DNA of 64,000 bases from Bimastos eiseni (taxonomy: Eukaryota > Annelida > Clitellata > Crassiclitellata > Lumbricidae). Shown here piece after piece: positions 22,701-27,609 of the stretch (position 1 is the first letter of the stretch; each line of letters starts with the position of its first letter). The notes beneath the pieces were generated by a model, which searched no databases, was not told where the DNA came from, and saw only the letters and a list, made by a program, of their open reading frames with translations. The stretch lies in the NCBI GenBank assembly GCA_959347315.1, contig OY365818.1, forward strand, positions 2,823,841-2,887,840, read 5' to 3'. Made by a program: the position numbers and the translations under genes.

Positions 22701-24711
22701 AGGGGCGCTATGTAAATTTTCGCAATGAGTGAATGAATGAATAGCTGTCAAATGAAGCTGACACTCACAATGCATTTGTGGAATGATCAGTGAAAGCTGA
22801 TAGGCCTACTGTTATTATTATTCCACTGTTTAACGTCGTCGTATGACATCAATGGTCGTTGACGACAATTTGAAACATATACAGTACAGTGATAATAAAT
22901 TCCATAGCGTCCAAAAGACATAATTCATAACTGTCTGAACTTTAAACTAATGTTAATTGTTTTACACATAAATAATAGCGGATTAACATAGTACACGTCA
23001 TGTGGTTTTTGATACCAGTGCAACACTATTGGAATGAATTTTCTGTATTTATAACAAAAGGGCGAACCTTAAAAAGGTGTTTAGGATGGAGTTTTGATAA
23101 ACCGCTAAAATTAAAACTGGCTGTGATGACCTTCCTTCTTCTAATTCTCCTGACTCGATATATGATCCCTTTTACTCCTTAGGTTCACGCACTGGACGTG
23201 CTATTAAATGGCCACTGCCGGGAGCGGCACCATATAAATTAATACATATGAAATATTTCATTAAGGGCACCATTGATAGTAGCAGTAGTTGTAGTTTAAC
23301 GACACTGTGTGATAAGAAAGATCATTAGCGTTGCCCTCCTCCTTTCTGTAGGCTGGGGCTGGCCCTGCACGATTACAAGCATTTTGATTATCATATCTGT
23401 GTAACTTATGGGTCTATGAGAAGCAGTTGTTTCACAATTGAGATCGAGAAGCGTTTCTTTTATTTATGGCCGAAGATCAAACTGTTGAAAGGTGTTTAAG
23501 GCGAGCATGCAAAATCCGCCGAACTTAAAACATGGTGTAATCAGTTTTTACCGAGGGCGGGATCATTCCAGGGGTGGCACTTGTCCCTGATCCTTCGAAC
23601 TAAAGATGCGCATAAACACGAGAAAAGACCATCTCTGATCAATTTAAAACATTTTTGCGACCAATGTTCCCTCTAAGCTGTGGAGTCAGCCGACACAAAA
23701 AAAATTGTGTGCTCACATTAAATTCTTGTGTTCGTGTTTTACATGACAGGTCGCTAAAGATTATAATACTAATTTTCATCCATACCAGAAACTTGAGTTC
23801 CTTGGATTGGATCCAGAGTTTAACGACATTCAGCTTATGACAACAGAGTACGTTGCCGTCGACAAAAATATGCTTGACATATTACAGCACTTAACACTAT
23901 GTAGCTCGGTGGACACTAGTTATGGTGTTCTATTTCAAATTATAAATTCATTGTGTTGAATATATTTAAGGGTGTCTAAGATCAAATGATATTATCAATC
24001 TGCAGTGTGTTATCGACATTTTACCGCCCGGGTCTCTTGAATCGATTAAATATTTACATGGCTTTACGTTTTGTGTTCCTTGGCTTTATGGATCTTTATA
24101 GACAAGAGACTTTTTTATAGGTTTTCAGAACTTAGCGTGCACGATAGACATTTAAATGTGATCTTAATTTAACCAACATGGCATTTACTTAATACCTGCG
24201 TACAGAAGTTTCAACCCTTTATTATAATGCTGCATGCAAAACATTTCTTGCACACGCCATCTCCAAAAAAATCAGAGGGAACATTGGTACGTGTGTGTGT
24301 GCGTGCGCTTATGCTGAGGTATATCAATTCCAGTATAATATCCTGCCTATCAAGTGGTCGGCCCGTAACGCTCAGTGTGCGGGTTCGACCCTCGTCCGAG
24401 GCGTCACTGCAGTGTGTAGGAACCTTGAGCCAGTCCTTCGCGCACAATTGCTCTGCGTTATAACTGCAGTTGCGCCGTCGAGGCGTGTGCACTTCTGAGC
24501 AAAAAATGTTGGAAGAAGGGCGATGTCAAATTTCAGAAGAAAAATAACGAAAATAATCGATCGTAATAGATTAAGGTTGCCACGGGCGGCGCTATGATCC
24601 TACCTTTCGTTCTGCCGACGGCCAGCTGTTCCCTCATCGATAGCACGGCTTGGATCATTCCAGGGGTGGCACTTGTCCCTGATCCTTCGAAACAATCCTC
24701 CAGCCAATCGT
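171..24711 (-). CDS. RFX4: RFX4-type winged-helix transcription factor gene, 16 coding exons, both ends incomplete
   Basis: RFX proteins bind X-box DNA through a winged helix and dimerise; RFX4 acts in neural and ciliary gene control. Exons in transcript order: 24711-24604, 20269-20070, 19346-19285, 19013-18936, 17663-17630, 17208-17110, 14482-14405, 11464-11301, 10819-10719, 9716-9513, 9025-8931, 4243-4126, 3092-2988, 2267-2100, 911-728, 268-171. All introns are GT-AG and all phases join, giving about 632 open codons. The RFX domain is at about residues 54-129 of this partial product ([37 protein letters not shown]). The B/C/dimerisation region follows ([21 protein letters not shown] [39 protein letters not shown]). 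QASRTVIH and HCQERANEL favour RFX4 over RFX6 and RFX1-3. The exon carrying the start codon was not found; the 3' end lies past base 1. Whether this is RFX4 proper or an unsplit RFX4/6 ancestor needs a phylogeny. Confidence 0.93.
465..625. repeat. TATTG simple repeat followed by an antisense LINE-type 3' tail
   Basis: Bases 465-560 are irregular TGTATTGTAT repeats. Bases 565-620 read TATAGCGCCTCTC ... AGAGGCGCTCTC, the reverse complement of the agcgct...ggggcgctatataaat tail found after the LINE coding end at 16160-16325. Confidence 0.55.
728..911 (-). CDS. RFX4: RFX4 exon, Ser/Pro/Thr-rich C-terminal region
   Basis: An excellent acceptor (TTATTGTATTCCTAATTAG) opens 184 bp read in one frame: [54 protein letters not shown]. 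The donor is gtgagt. Entry phase 1 and exit phase 2 agree with both neighbouring exons. The composition fits the disordered RFX4 C-terminus; there is no domain to confirm it. Confidence 0.72.
1056..1225 (+). repeat. Dispersed repeat family C copy
   Basis: Starts GGATCC, then AGTTTAACGACC, GGCCGTTGCAGTCGACAG and GGCATATTACAGCACTTA, and ends near AAAGGTGTTTAAAATG. Copies at 23813-23980 (same strand) and 36540-36622 (opposite strand) share all these blocks. Confidence 0.6.
1640..2050. repeat. Degenerate AATTCTAC minisatellite
   Basis: About 25 irregular units built from AAATTCTACCCATAGAA and ATCTACATGAAATTCTA, with period near 14-30 bp and many indels. It lies in an RFX4 intron. Confidence 0.75.
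2100..2267 (-). CDS. RFX4: RFX4 exon, start of the C-terminal low-complexity region
   Basis: The frame reads [51 protein letters not shown]. The donor is gtaagg. The acceptor is a NAGNAG pair (TGTAGCAG), so the exon may begin at 2267 or 2264; both keep frame. Joined to the preceding exon it gives [12 protein letters not shown], aligned in position with the acidic segment after the dimerisation domain of RFX4. Confidence 0.78.
2395..2910. repeat. Degenerate GTAATATTGTYATGT minisatellite
   Basis: Irregular 12-20 bp units: TTATGTAATATTGTCATGTA in the left half, then CCACGTAATATTG repeated six or more times at 2738-2815. It lies between two RFX4 exons. Confidence 0.7.
2988..3092 (-). CDS. RFX4: RFX4 exon, end of dimerisation region
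   Basis: After acceptor TGTTGTAG the frame reads [20 protein letters not shown] then [14 protein letters not shown]. This is the conserved end of the RFX dimerisation domain. HCQERANEL is characteristic of RFX4. I chose donor gtcaac at 2987; a second in-frame donor (gttaac at 2972) would add QPKP. Confidence 0.92.
3360..3610. repeat. Imperfect ACATACATATATAC-rich simple repeat
   Basis: Mixed CATA, TATA and CACA dinucleotide and tetranucleotide runs without a fixed unit. Confidence 0.6.
3633..3994. mobile_element. Short mariner-like inverted-repeat element (MITE), 362 bp
   Basis: The left end CAGGGTGACACAAAATTTCG and the reverse complement of the right end TAGGGTGATACAAAGGTTCG form imperfect inverted repeats of about 30 bp (both continue to GTTCACC.TTTT). 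Each end is flanked by TA, the target duplication of Tc1/mariner elements. No transposase is encoded. Confidence 0.78.
3998..4100. repeat. (CATA)n microsatellite
   Basis: About 22 near-perfect CATA units ending in ACACATAC variants. The same motif forms arrays at 29831-30697 and 59998-60255. Confidence 0.95.
4126..4243 (-). CDS. RFX4: RFX4 exon, dimerisation region core
   Basis: Acceptor GGTTGTTTAG opens [20 protein letters not shown] then [19 protein letters not shown], with donor gtcagt. [23 protein letters not shown] is a conserved RFX4 block. Entry phase 0 and exit phase 1 agree with neighbours. The intact hAT element begins only about 220 bp upstream of this acceptor. Confidence 0.95.
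4461..7097 (-). mobile_element. Complete autonomous hAT transposon (Buster/ZBED5-like), 2637 bp
   Basis: The element is bounded by a perfect 8-bp target duplication TGCTAGAT (4453-4460 and 7098-7105), the size expected for hAT. The terminal inverted repeats are CAGCGGTTCCCAACC and CAGTGGTTTTCAACC (12 of 15 match). Subterminal blocks rich in GTACCCC lie inside both ends. It carries a single uninterrupted transposase frame on the minus strand, the same strand as the host RFX4 gene, inside the intron between exons 8931-9025 and 4126-4243. The perfect duplication and open frame suggest fairly recent insertion. Confidence 0.95.
4792..6696 (-). CDS. hAT transposase, ZBED5-like, 634 aa, intact
   Basis: This is the transposase of the surrounding hAT element, a nuclear DNA-cutting and joining enzyme. 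A BED-like zinc finger has C74, C77, H94 and H99 (CVIC ... HFNTKH). The RNase-H-like core shows D219 in QLDESTDV, D285 in CADGADAM, the hAT CxxH motif at C313/H316 (HCSIHREA), W375 in EVRWLSRG and E587 in [10 protein letters not shown] within the C-terminal dimerisation region. The length is near that of ZBED5 and Buster-type proteins, and no stop or frameshift breaks the frame. The single ATG lies just inside the element's right end. Domesticated ZBED5-like genes have similar sequence, but the terminal repeats and target duplication here point to a transposon. Confidence 0.95.
   Translation of the reverse strand: MDRWLKQQPLKRKLSSDIATVSCETTETVTANVRADSDSDEENQKLRKVRRYDENYLSFGFSWCGEEKEPKPQCVICNEKLSNHSMKPSLLQRHFNTKHALLKDKPLEFFKRKEVELKHGKSKLKSFTTANSQALTASYLVSLRIAKTGKPPPIGESLILPAAKDIVSSILGQAAAKKLDVVPLSDNTVSRRIHDLASQVKTILIKRIKQSKYFAIQLDESTDVTNFAQLMMYVRYEFEQSVEEEFLFCEPLSGRTTATEIFKKVDDFMTSNEINWQNCVGVCADGADAMTGKHGGVVTQIKQVAPQAKFTHCSIHREALATKAMPTSLKTVLDQSVKVVNFIKARALNSRLFSIMCNEMGSDHKKLLLHTEVRWLSRGKVLSRLFELRSEVQIFLTDSEFQTADLFLNELWLMRLAYLADIFGKLNELNSSMQGRNITPFVVADKINATIKKLQFMLSDVEQLKVTAFQSLQTFLTENELRLHPDMVEDIKKHCSQLISNFQTYFPEQFDDKSWIRNPFSEVALPADFSVQERDQFIELSCDGGLKSEFNKDFLRDFWLKRRAEYGLISDRALKCLIPFSTSYLCETGFSAMLAIKNKYRSKLELEPDLRLKLTLIKPDIADLCKSKQAQCSH
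7106..8685. other. RFX4 intron, no gene seen
   Basis: AT-rich single-copy-looking DNA with no exon matching RFX4. Bases 7355-7430 (CCAGCGCCAGCTCCAAGC ... TATCGTTAAAC) look like an eroded copy of the main dispersed repeat. Confidence 0.5.
8686..8815 (-). repeat. Dispersed repeat family B copy
   Basis: On the minus strand it reads TCGTCATATGACATCAATGG, CCGTTGAAGACAATTTGAAG, ATTCATAGCGTACAAAAGAC. It matches 22830-22960 and the copy cut by the window end at 63890-64000. Confidence 0.7.
8931..9025 (-). CDS. RFX4: RFX4 exon, dimerisation region
   Basis: Acceptor GTTTCCAG opens [20 protein letters not shown] then [10 protein letters not shown], with donor gtagga. This matches the [20 protein letters not shown]-type block of RFX4. 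Phases agree on both sides. Confidence 0.93.
9150..9490. repeat. GATGAGTATG minisatellite
   Basis: About 30 imperfect 10-12 bp units (GGATGAGTAT, GATGAGCATG, CGATGAGTAT). It ends about 20 bp short of the RFX4 exon at 9513, so length change here would alter the spacing downstream of its splice donor. Confidence 0.85.
9513..9716 (-). CDS. RFX4: RFX4 exon, conserved region C
   Basis: The frame reads [85 protein letters not shown] and KQTLYTM are diagnostic of RFX4 within the RFX family. The acceptor is GTCGCTCAG and the donor gtagaa. Confidence 0.96.
9884..10083. other. Assembly gap, 200 N
   Basis: A run of exactly 200 N in an RFX4 intron. Any reading frame crossing it is artificial. Confidence 1.
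10255..10420 (-). repeat. Two adjacent family A repeat copies
   Basis: Bases 10262-10345 carry an eroded copy (TTATCCATGCTTTCAACTGG, GGCACTGC). Bases 10376-10420 begin a second (GACGACACTGTGTGATAACA, CAGATCATT). AAAGGTGTCTAAGG follows at 10489. Confidence 0.65.
10595..10675. repeat. (CAGA)n microsatellite
   Basis: Imperfect ACAGACAGAC tetranucleotide array, starting just past the donor of the RFX4 exon at 10719. Confidence 0.85.
10719..10819 (-). CDS. RFX4: RFX4 exon, region B/C link
   Basis: The frame reads [20 protein letters not shown] then [13 protein letters not shown]. Acceptor TATTCTAG, donor gtaaga. VIRKFA.QLD.WLK.AL.DLP matches RFX4 closely. Confidence 0.95.
10940..11125. repeat. 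CT/CA/CTGT compound microsatellite
   Basis: Successive runs of TCTTTCTC, CT, CA, CTCC and TCTGTCTA units in an RFX4 intron. Confidence 0.9.
11251..11286. repeat. (TA)n microsatellite beside an RFX4 donor
   Basis: About 16 TA units ending roughly 15 bp downstream of the exon donor at 11300. Confidence 0.9.
11301..11464 (-). CDS. RFX4: RFX4 exon, region B
   Basis: Acceptor CTCCTCCATGCAG opens [54 protein letters not shown], with donor gtgaga. [10 protein letters not shown] and GVCDSILYK are RFX4/RFX6 signatures. Confidence 0.96.
11500..11700. repeat. ATAGAATAGCATAG-type degenerate minisatellite
   Basis: Irregular 10-14 bp units (CATAGAATAG, ATCACAGAAT, GAATAGCGCAGAATGG) directly upstream of an RFX4 acceptor. 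Confidence 0.6.
11822..11905 (+). repeat. Family A repeat, eroded copy
   Basis: GAGTCAGTCCCAAACGTGAA and AGGAGGGTCCCACG match the core weakly. The 3' part is lost. Confidence 0.45.
12150..12830. repeat. Partly inverted repeat pair
   Basis: GCATCGTATACG occurs at 12160-12180 and 12795-12810. The block ATTCATGACCTTATTTCTAG ... CATCCAATC at 12215-12240 recurs inverted at 12705-12745. The DNA between shows no gene. Confidence 0.4.
12835..12925 (+). repeat. Family A repeat copy
   Basis: GCAGTTCAGCAGGGCCAGTC, GGGACGACGCTAATGA-like GGGGACGACGCTAATGA and AGCGTCGTTAAACCGCAA. A second eroded copy follows at 13035-13115. Confidence 0.75.
13170..13900 (-). pseudogene. CR1/L2-like LINE reverse transcriptase fragment, frameshifted
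   Basis: On the minus strand, [17 protein letters not shown] (plus-strand bases about 13730-13680), [14 protein letters not shown] and [15 protein letters not shown] are the thumb-side reverse transcriptase motifs of CR1/L2 LINEs. After a frame change comes [20 protein letters not shown] ... TAQSRNFA, equivalent to the segment between the domain and the ORF end. Several stops and shifts break it. It sits in an RFX4 intron, same strand as the gene. Confidence 0.85.
14050..14133 (+). repeat. Family A repeat copy
   Basis: AGAGTGCCAGTCCCAATCC, GTGAGCGACGCTCAGGATCT and CAGTGTCGTTACACTGCAAA. A CT microsatellite follows at 14192-14255. Confidence 0.75.
14405..14482 (-). CDS. RFX4: RFX4 exon, start of region B
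   Basis: Acceptor ATCCACAG opens [20 protein letters not shown] then RANFDE, donor gtaggt. The exon is 78 bp, phase 0 at both ends, and joins VQGFLLHFW in the next exon. [27 protein letters not shown] sequence is shared by RFX4/6. Confidence 0.96.
14540..14700. repeat. CAGA/GAGA simple repeat
   Basis: Imperfect ACAGACAGAC and GAGACGGA units upstream of the exon at 14405. Confidence 0.75.
15445..15535 (+). repeat. Family A repeat, diverged copy
   Basis: GCAATGCCAGTCCAAGACCA, GAAGGGCGACACTATT and CAACGTCGTTAAATTTAAAC. Confidence 0.65.
16160..16325 (+). pseudogene. LINE (CR1/L2-like) ORF2 C-terminus plus 3' tail
   Basis: The frame reads [20 protein letters not shown] then [20 protein letters not shown] and stops, the usual C-terminus of CR1/L2 ORF2. 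The stop is followed by CCTGAAGGGGCGCTATATAA. The tail alone recurs on both strands elsewhere in the window. Confidence 0.85.
16330..16580 (+). repeat. Tandem pair of a TACAGCGAAGCTC repeat
   Basis: Two units (16338-16412 and 16505-16578) share GTCATAACT.CAGCGAAGCTC, CTTTCC.GGCAAA and TCGT.AAACAC.GAACAA. The first is followed by GGTTAGACACCTTTAGAATG. Confidence 0.65.
17110..17208 (-). CDS. RFX4: RFX4 exon, linker after DNA-binding domain
   Basis: The frame reads [20 protein letters not shown] then [13 protein letters not shown], donor gtaaga. [15 protein letters not shown] is strongly conserved in RFX4/6. The acceptor is a NAGNAG pair (AACAGCAG), so an extra Gln (start 17211) is possible without a frame change. 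Confidence 0.95.
17630..17663 (-). CDS. RFX4: RFX4 micro-exon
   Basis: A 34-bp exon: acceptor TTTCTTTCTCTTTCAG, then one base completing Ser, then [11 protein letters not shown], donor gtgagt. It corresponds to the GKKEVSKQ segment of RFX4. Phases agree with both neighbours. Confidence 0.92.
17907..18058. mobile_element. Short hAT-like inverted-repeat element, 152 bp
   Basis: Ends CAGGGGCGTCAGTCC and, from the other side, CAAGGGCGTCCAGATAG. The flanking octamers are AATTCATA and AAACCATA (6 of 8). It is related, in opposite orientation, to 50025-50170. Confidence 0.7.
18640..18735 (+). repeat. Family A repeat, well-kept copy
   Basis: CTGCCAGTGCCAGTCCCAAG, AAGGAGGGCGACGCTAATGG, TTGTTACCACACGGTGTCGT and CTGCAACTACCAC. 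Confidence 0.9.
18936..19013 (-). CDS. RFX4: RFX4 exon, end of DNA-binding domain
   Basis: Acceptor TTTGATTTAG, one base completing Lys, then [20 protein letters not shown] and RKGVQ, donor gtatgc. KYHYYGI closes the RFX winged helix. Phase 2 at both borders. Confidence 0.96.
19100..19280. repeat. CAGA-rich simple repeat
   Basis: Imperfect ACAGACAGAC units between two RFX4 exons. Confidence 0.75.
19285..19346 (-). CDS. RFX4: RFX4 exon, DNA-binding domain recognition region
   Basis: Acceptor TTTTGTTCAG opens [20 protein letters not shown], ending in the first two bases of Lys at donor gtaaat. This is the RFX recognition helix and wing (TTRRLGTRG). Using the earlier gtcaat would lose GQSK and break phase. 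Confidence 0.97.
19435..19860. repeat. Trinucleotide mosaic: GAT/GAC, (ATG)n, (GAG)n, (ATA)n
   Basis: GATGATGAC mixtures at 19435-19670, about 28 pure ATG units to 19760, then about 13 GAG units, then ATA units at 19830-19860. A further GAC/ATA stretch lies at 19990-20062, within about 8 bp of the exon donor at 20069. Confidence 0.95.
20070..20269 (-). CDS. RFX4: RFX4 exon, first half of DNA-binding domain
   Basis: The frame reads [54 protein letters not shown], donor gtatgg. This is the first half of the RFX winged helix, nearly unchanged from RFX4 of other animals. I placed the acceptor at TTGCAG (20270-20275), giving phase 2 in; an in-frame AG nine bases later is possible. The exon begins with a poorly conserved [12 protein letters not shown]. 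Confidence 0.97.
20298..20404 (-). repeat. Family A repeat copy next to an RFX4 acceptor
   Basis: AGTTTAACGACACTGTGTAA, AACGTCGCCCTCCT, TTATCCAGGCTTGGGACCGG, CACTGCTGGACTGCAGCA. Read on the gene strand it ends under 30 bp upstream of the exon at 20269. Confidence 0.88.
20490..20580 (-). repeat. tRNA-derived SINE head
   Basis: On the minus strand TGGCATAGAGGTTGATATGG resembles an A box and GGTCGTGAGTTCAAAGCCC a B box, at tRNA-like spacing. Confidence 0.6.
20600..21060. other. GC-richer non-repetitive island, no gene recognised
   Basis: It contains CTTTCCCTTCCGCCC-type pyrimidine tracts and CCCGCCACCCGGGAGGGC. No exon with splice sites and a recognisable product was found. It is possible regulatory DNA of RFX4. 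Confidence 0.35.
21130..21345. repeat. TA/ATAC simple repeats
   Basis: Runs of ATATAT with CACACACG breaks. Confidence 0.85.
21350..21720. other. Non-repetitive island, no gene recognised
   Basis: It holds TAATCACCCG, GACGTCAG, TTCGCGCGCCCTCTCGTGGA and a GATCAG/CGATC-rich part at 21570-21640. It is single-copy-looking within the window and may be cis-regulatory. Confidence 0.3.
21865..21970 (-). repeat. Family A repeat copy
   Basis: CCAGTTTAACGACACTGTAT, GATCATTAGCGTCGCCCTCC, CATGCTTGGGACTGGCACTG, TCAGAGTGCAAACAGTGG. Confidence 0.9.
22290..22312. promoter_or_regulatory. Candidate CTCF-like site
   Basis: CAACAGATGGCGCCATTG contains AGATGGCGC, close to the bilaterian CTCF core. It is a single motif match, so weak evidence. 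Confidence 0.25.
22665..22725 (+). repeat. LINE-type 3' tail
   Basis: GTCGGGAGCGCTCCTGAATA and CCTGAAGGGGCGCTATGTAA match the tail after the LINE stop at 16272. Confidence 0.8.
22830..22970 (+). repeat. Dispersed repeat family B copy
   Basis: GTTTAACGTCGTCGTATGAC, GTTGACGACAATTTGAAACA, CATAGCGTCCAAAAGACATA. A partial copy lies at 22385-22450. Confidence 0.8.
23290..23385 (-). repeat. Family A repeat copy
   Basis: GTAGTTTAACGACACTGTGT, GATCATTAGCGTTGCCCTCC, GGCTGGGGCTGGCCCTGC, with GAAAGGTGTTTAAGG 100 bp further. Confidence 0.88.
23560..23599 (-). repeat. Exact 40-bp duplicate of part of an RFX4 exon
   Basis: These 40 bases are identical to 24652-24691 inside the exon at 24604-24711. On the gene strand the copy is preceded by CATCTTTAG and, after 8 extra bases, followed by gtaaaa, so 23552-23599 (48 bp) has the form of a cassette exon without stops in the phase set by its neighbours. 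No expression evidence is available. Confidence 0.85.
23813..23980 (+). repeat. Dispersed repeat family C copy
   Basis: GGATCCAGAGTTTAACGACA, GTTGCCGTCGACAAAAATAT, GCTTGACATATTACAGCACT, ending AAGGGTGTCTAAG. Confidence 0.75.
24350..24560 (+). repeat. tRNA-derived SINE, near complete
   Basis: TATCAAGTGGTCGGCC is A-box-like and GCGGGTTCGACCCTCG contains a perfect B box. A body GAACCTTGAGCCAGTCCTTC, GCACAATTGCTCTGCG and tail AAAAATGTTGGAAGAAGGGC follow. Related copies: 46095-46250 (3' part) and 60805-60915 (5' part). Confidence 0.82.
24604..24711 (-). CDS. RFX4: RFX4 exon, N-terminal segment (first exon placed)
   Basis: Acceptor ATCTGCTGTAG, then two bases, then [20 protein letters not shown] and [15 protein letters not shown], donor gtagga. 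DWLEDCFE parallels the SWIERCLNE motif near the RFX4 N-terminus. Entry phase 1 shows that a coding exon with the start codon lies upstream; exit phase 1 fits the exon at 20269. Forty bases are duplicated at 23560-23599. Confidence 0.85.
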
Positions 24712-25034
24712 CTACAGCAGATCAATCAGAAAAAAGAATACAGTTCAATAAGTGAGTTAAATGATAAGCAAACTGCATGGGATACTATAGGCGTTGTTTA
24801 TCTGTTGGACACCTTTGAAACGTTGTCTAAAGATATTATATAATTATGGGATAACCTATTTTAATTGTTGCCTATCTGCTAAACAGACACCTTTGAAACG
24901 CTGTCAATTGATATTATATATAAGCATGGGATCGCCAATTTAAATCGTGGCGTATCGGGCATATGCCGTAGAAACGTTGTCATTTGATGATATTATACAA
25001 TCATATGACACCCATGTCCCGTATGCCATCGTCA

Positions 25035-25135
25035 CCTCCTGCAGTTCAGCAGTGCCAGTCCCAAACCGGGATAAAGAAGGAGGGCGACGCTACTGATCCT
25101 TGATGTCACACAGTGTCGTTAAACTGCAACTAGCC
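25035..25135 (+). repeat. Family A repeat, well-kept copy
   Basis: GCAGTTCAGCAGTGCCAGTC, GAAGGAGGGCGACGCTACTG, CACACAGTGTCGTTAAACTG, CAACTAGCC. TTTAGACACCCATAA follows 35 bp on. Confidence 0.9.
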
Positions 25136-25274
25136 AACCAAACCGCTTCCGATCGGCAAGTTTGCTCTCTTTAGACACCCATAATAATCTGCAAACAAAG
25201 GGTATATATACGCAATGTATGCATGAATTGCATGGTTGAAGCTGCCTCCTTACCCAAATATAACATTTGAAGAT

Positions 25275-25320
25275 TTATGTAGCACCTCAAATCGGAGGCG
25301 CTCAAGCACAACAACGGCGA
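25275..25320 (-). repeat. Antisense LINE-type tail
   Basis: TGTAGCACCTCAAATCGGAG then GCGCTC, the reverse of the LINE tail. Confidence 0.5.
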
Positions 25321-26219
25321 TAAAATTGCAGAGTCAATGCAACTTATAAAACAAAGGCGCGTTACTCTTTGGCAACAGTTCCACATCTAAGGGGAGTATG
25401 CTTCAGTTAGATGGGAAAACAACTGAGAAGGCGCAGCTCCCGCAGATAGGTCGGAGCAGCGTAGACCAGCTAGGCTATTCCAGAGCTGATGCGTATACCA
25501 CAGCGAGATGGGAAGCCAAGGCAAAGAATCATGCATGTAGTCCGAGACAAGAGTCGAGACGGGTTATCGTCGTTCGGGCATGATAACCAGGACAGAGCAG
25601 CATTAGTCGAGTCGACCGGTGACAAAGGCATGGAATATAAGGTAGCAGCAGAATCATGAGACAGAGAACGAGAACCAGTATGAAGCTGGCGAAGTTGATA
25701 GCAACGACCATACGATTCAACTGATTGGTATGCGATGAGAGTTAAGTTCTTGGTCTAAAATTATCCTAAAGTCTCGGACATTGTCAGGAAGGTAATGGCC
25801 TCGGTTTGGGGAGAGATGACTTACTGCCATCAATAGGGCGCTACATAAAAGTTTAAATGGTAAGAATTGCGCAATGCACCTCCTATACACTTAGAAAAAA
25901 CCTTCCATGTTTATTTATAACAACTTTTACAACATTTTAGAGGTAGCTAAGAGGGGCGCTCTCGCTTATCGGATACCGCGTATCGTACTTATAGTAATTA
26001 ATGTATAGTTCTTTGAAGGTGTCTAAACAGATCGCCATAAGCCTGTGCATTCACTTCATAACATATTAATCTTAAAAGTAAGTAAGTATATTCTTTATTG
26101 AACTAACTGCTTATATCCGCACTCTGGTGTAAAATACATTATAAAGTACAGCATTCTAATTAAACAATTGCAACGCGAAGGATGTGGGCTAGAGTAATAT
26201 AGTGTTGGCTCTTGCTAAA

Positions 26220-26325
26220 GTTCTAAACGCTATGCACCGAGTGATAACAGAGATCGTCAGCGTCGCCCTCCTCTATTATCCAGGCTCAAGTCTGGCACTG
26301 CCAATGTGCGACGATCACTGCTCAG
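26220..26325 (-). repeat. Family A repeat, diverged copy
   Basis: GAGTGATAACAGAGATCGTC, AGCGTCGCCCTCCTC, TTATCCAGGCTCAAGTCTGG, CACTGCC. AAAGGTGTTTAAAATC follows at 26540. Confidence 0.8.
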
Positions 26326-26651
26326 TTCCATCGATCGATGCGTCGCCATTAGATAATGACGCCTAATGATCCATGATAACGACAAAAACAACAATGATGA
26401 CGACGACGACGATGATGACGATTAATACTAAAAATAACAATTGGAAAAGTTGTTTTAAAATTGCAATATCGATTGTTCGGTTGAAAATTGTCACGCGTCT
26501 CCATATTTGAGCTTATATAATGACTGATGACCACTTTTCAAAGGTGTTTAAAATCGAGCGTTCTACATTATTTTAATAGAACATCGCATTTTTGTTGCAA
26601 GGCTTTTTGCTATAGTTATTTGCCAATATTTTCTCATAATAGTCATCACGA

Positions 26652-26656
<5 letters not shown>

Positions 26657-26694
<38 letters not shown>

Positions 26695-26780
26695 TTCATT
26701 ATTTGTCTCTATGTATGTATATATATATATACATACATAGAGACAAATAATGAATAGTTATATATATATATATATAAAAT
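26657..26780. repeat. (TA)n flanking a perfect 62-bp palindrome
   Basis: Bases 26694-26755 form a perfect inverted repeat (arm ATTCATTATTTGTCTCTATG, then TATGTATATA) with no loop, set between TA runs. Confidence 0.95.
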
Positions 26781-26929
26781 TTTTCAAAAAATTTAATATA
26801 TTATGCTATCATGTCATGTGATGAGGCCCCATAGAAAGATGGAGAGACTGTCAGAAACAGAGAGACACAGAAAGAGTGAGACAGAGATACAACCAAGAAG
26901 TTAGCAAGGGTGATTAAGACTGCTGATGG

Positions 26930-27215
26930 GTATTCGATATTCGGTGCTGCACCCTGCGTGGAGTATTAGAATTGGGTGCGCGCGTCGGCGGGTGGAATAA
27001 TCGATAAATAACGGCAGCGCTGGAAGACAATAGCGCTTGGAGTAATTGTTATGACGAGAGATGGCAGCAGGGGTTAATTGTCGCCTTCCGGTCCAGTAAG
27101 CGAAATTTCTGATTACTAGGTGGCGCCACTATCGTTTCTCATTTACATCCCGGGAATCATTCTCCGACACGTGACAGGCGACCACTGCTCTGATGCAACT
27201 GGTCAATTATATGCA
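26930..27215. promoter_or_regulatory. Candidate regulatory island with CTCF-like site
   Basis: Non-repetitive, with GTAATTGTTATGACG, GGTTAATTGTCG and GATTACTAGGTGGCGCCA at 27111-27128. The last 18-mer is identical at 43012-43029. ACTAGGTGGCGC fits the CTCF core. Function is inferred only. Confidence 0.35.
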
Positions 27216-27223
27216 CGAGTGAT

Positions 27224-27224
27224 G

Positions 27225-27256
<32 letters not shown>

Positions 27257-27420
27257 GACAGACAGAGACAGACAGAGACAGGCAGAGACAGACAGTCAGA
27301 GACAGAGAGACAGGCAGAGAGACAGACAGATGGGGACAGAGACAGAGAGCCAAAGAGACAGAGAGAAGAGAGAGAAACAGGAACAGGGACAGACACAAAG
27401 AAGCAGACACAGACACATAC
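27224..27420. repeat. GA/CAGA simple repeat
   Basis: GAGAGAGA followed by ACAGACAGAG units. Confidence 0.9.
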
Positions 27421-27609
27421 AGACGAAAGATGATGCTGATGATCCTCCTCCTCCTCCATCTCGCTTTCATCCTCATATCAAATGCACCTTTACAATTATT
27501 AAGTAAAACAACATAATATAAAGTAATCGAAAATGTTGCCTATTCTCATTATTTAGGATCATCATTACGAATTTTTAAATATCGCTCCTCAACGTTATGC
27601 ATAGTATTT

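Noticed and set aside
24363..24400. Possible tRNA gene at the GGGTTCGACCC box
   Set aside because: A and B boxes are present but the sequence does not fold into a full cloverleaf by eye and continues into a SINE body shared with other loci.
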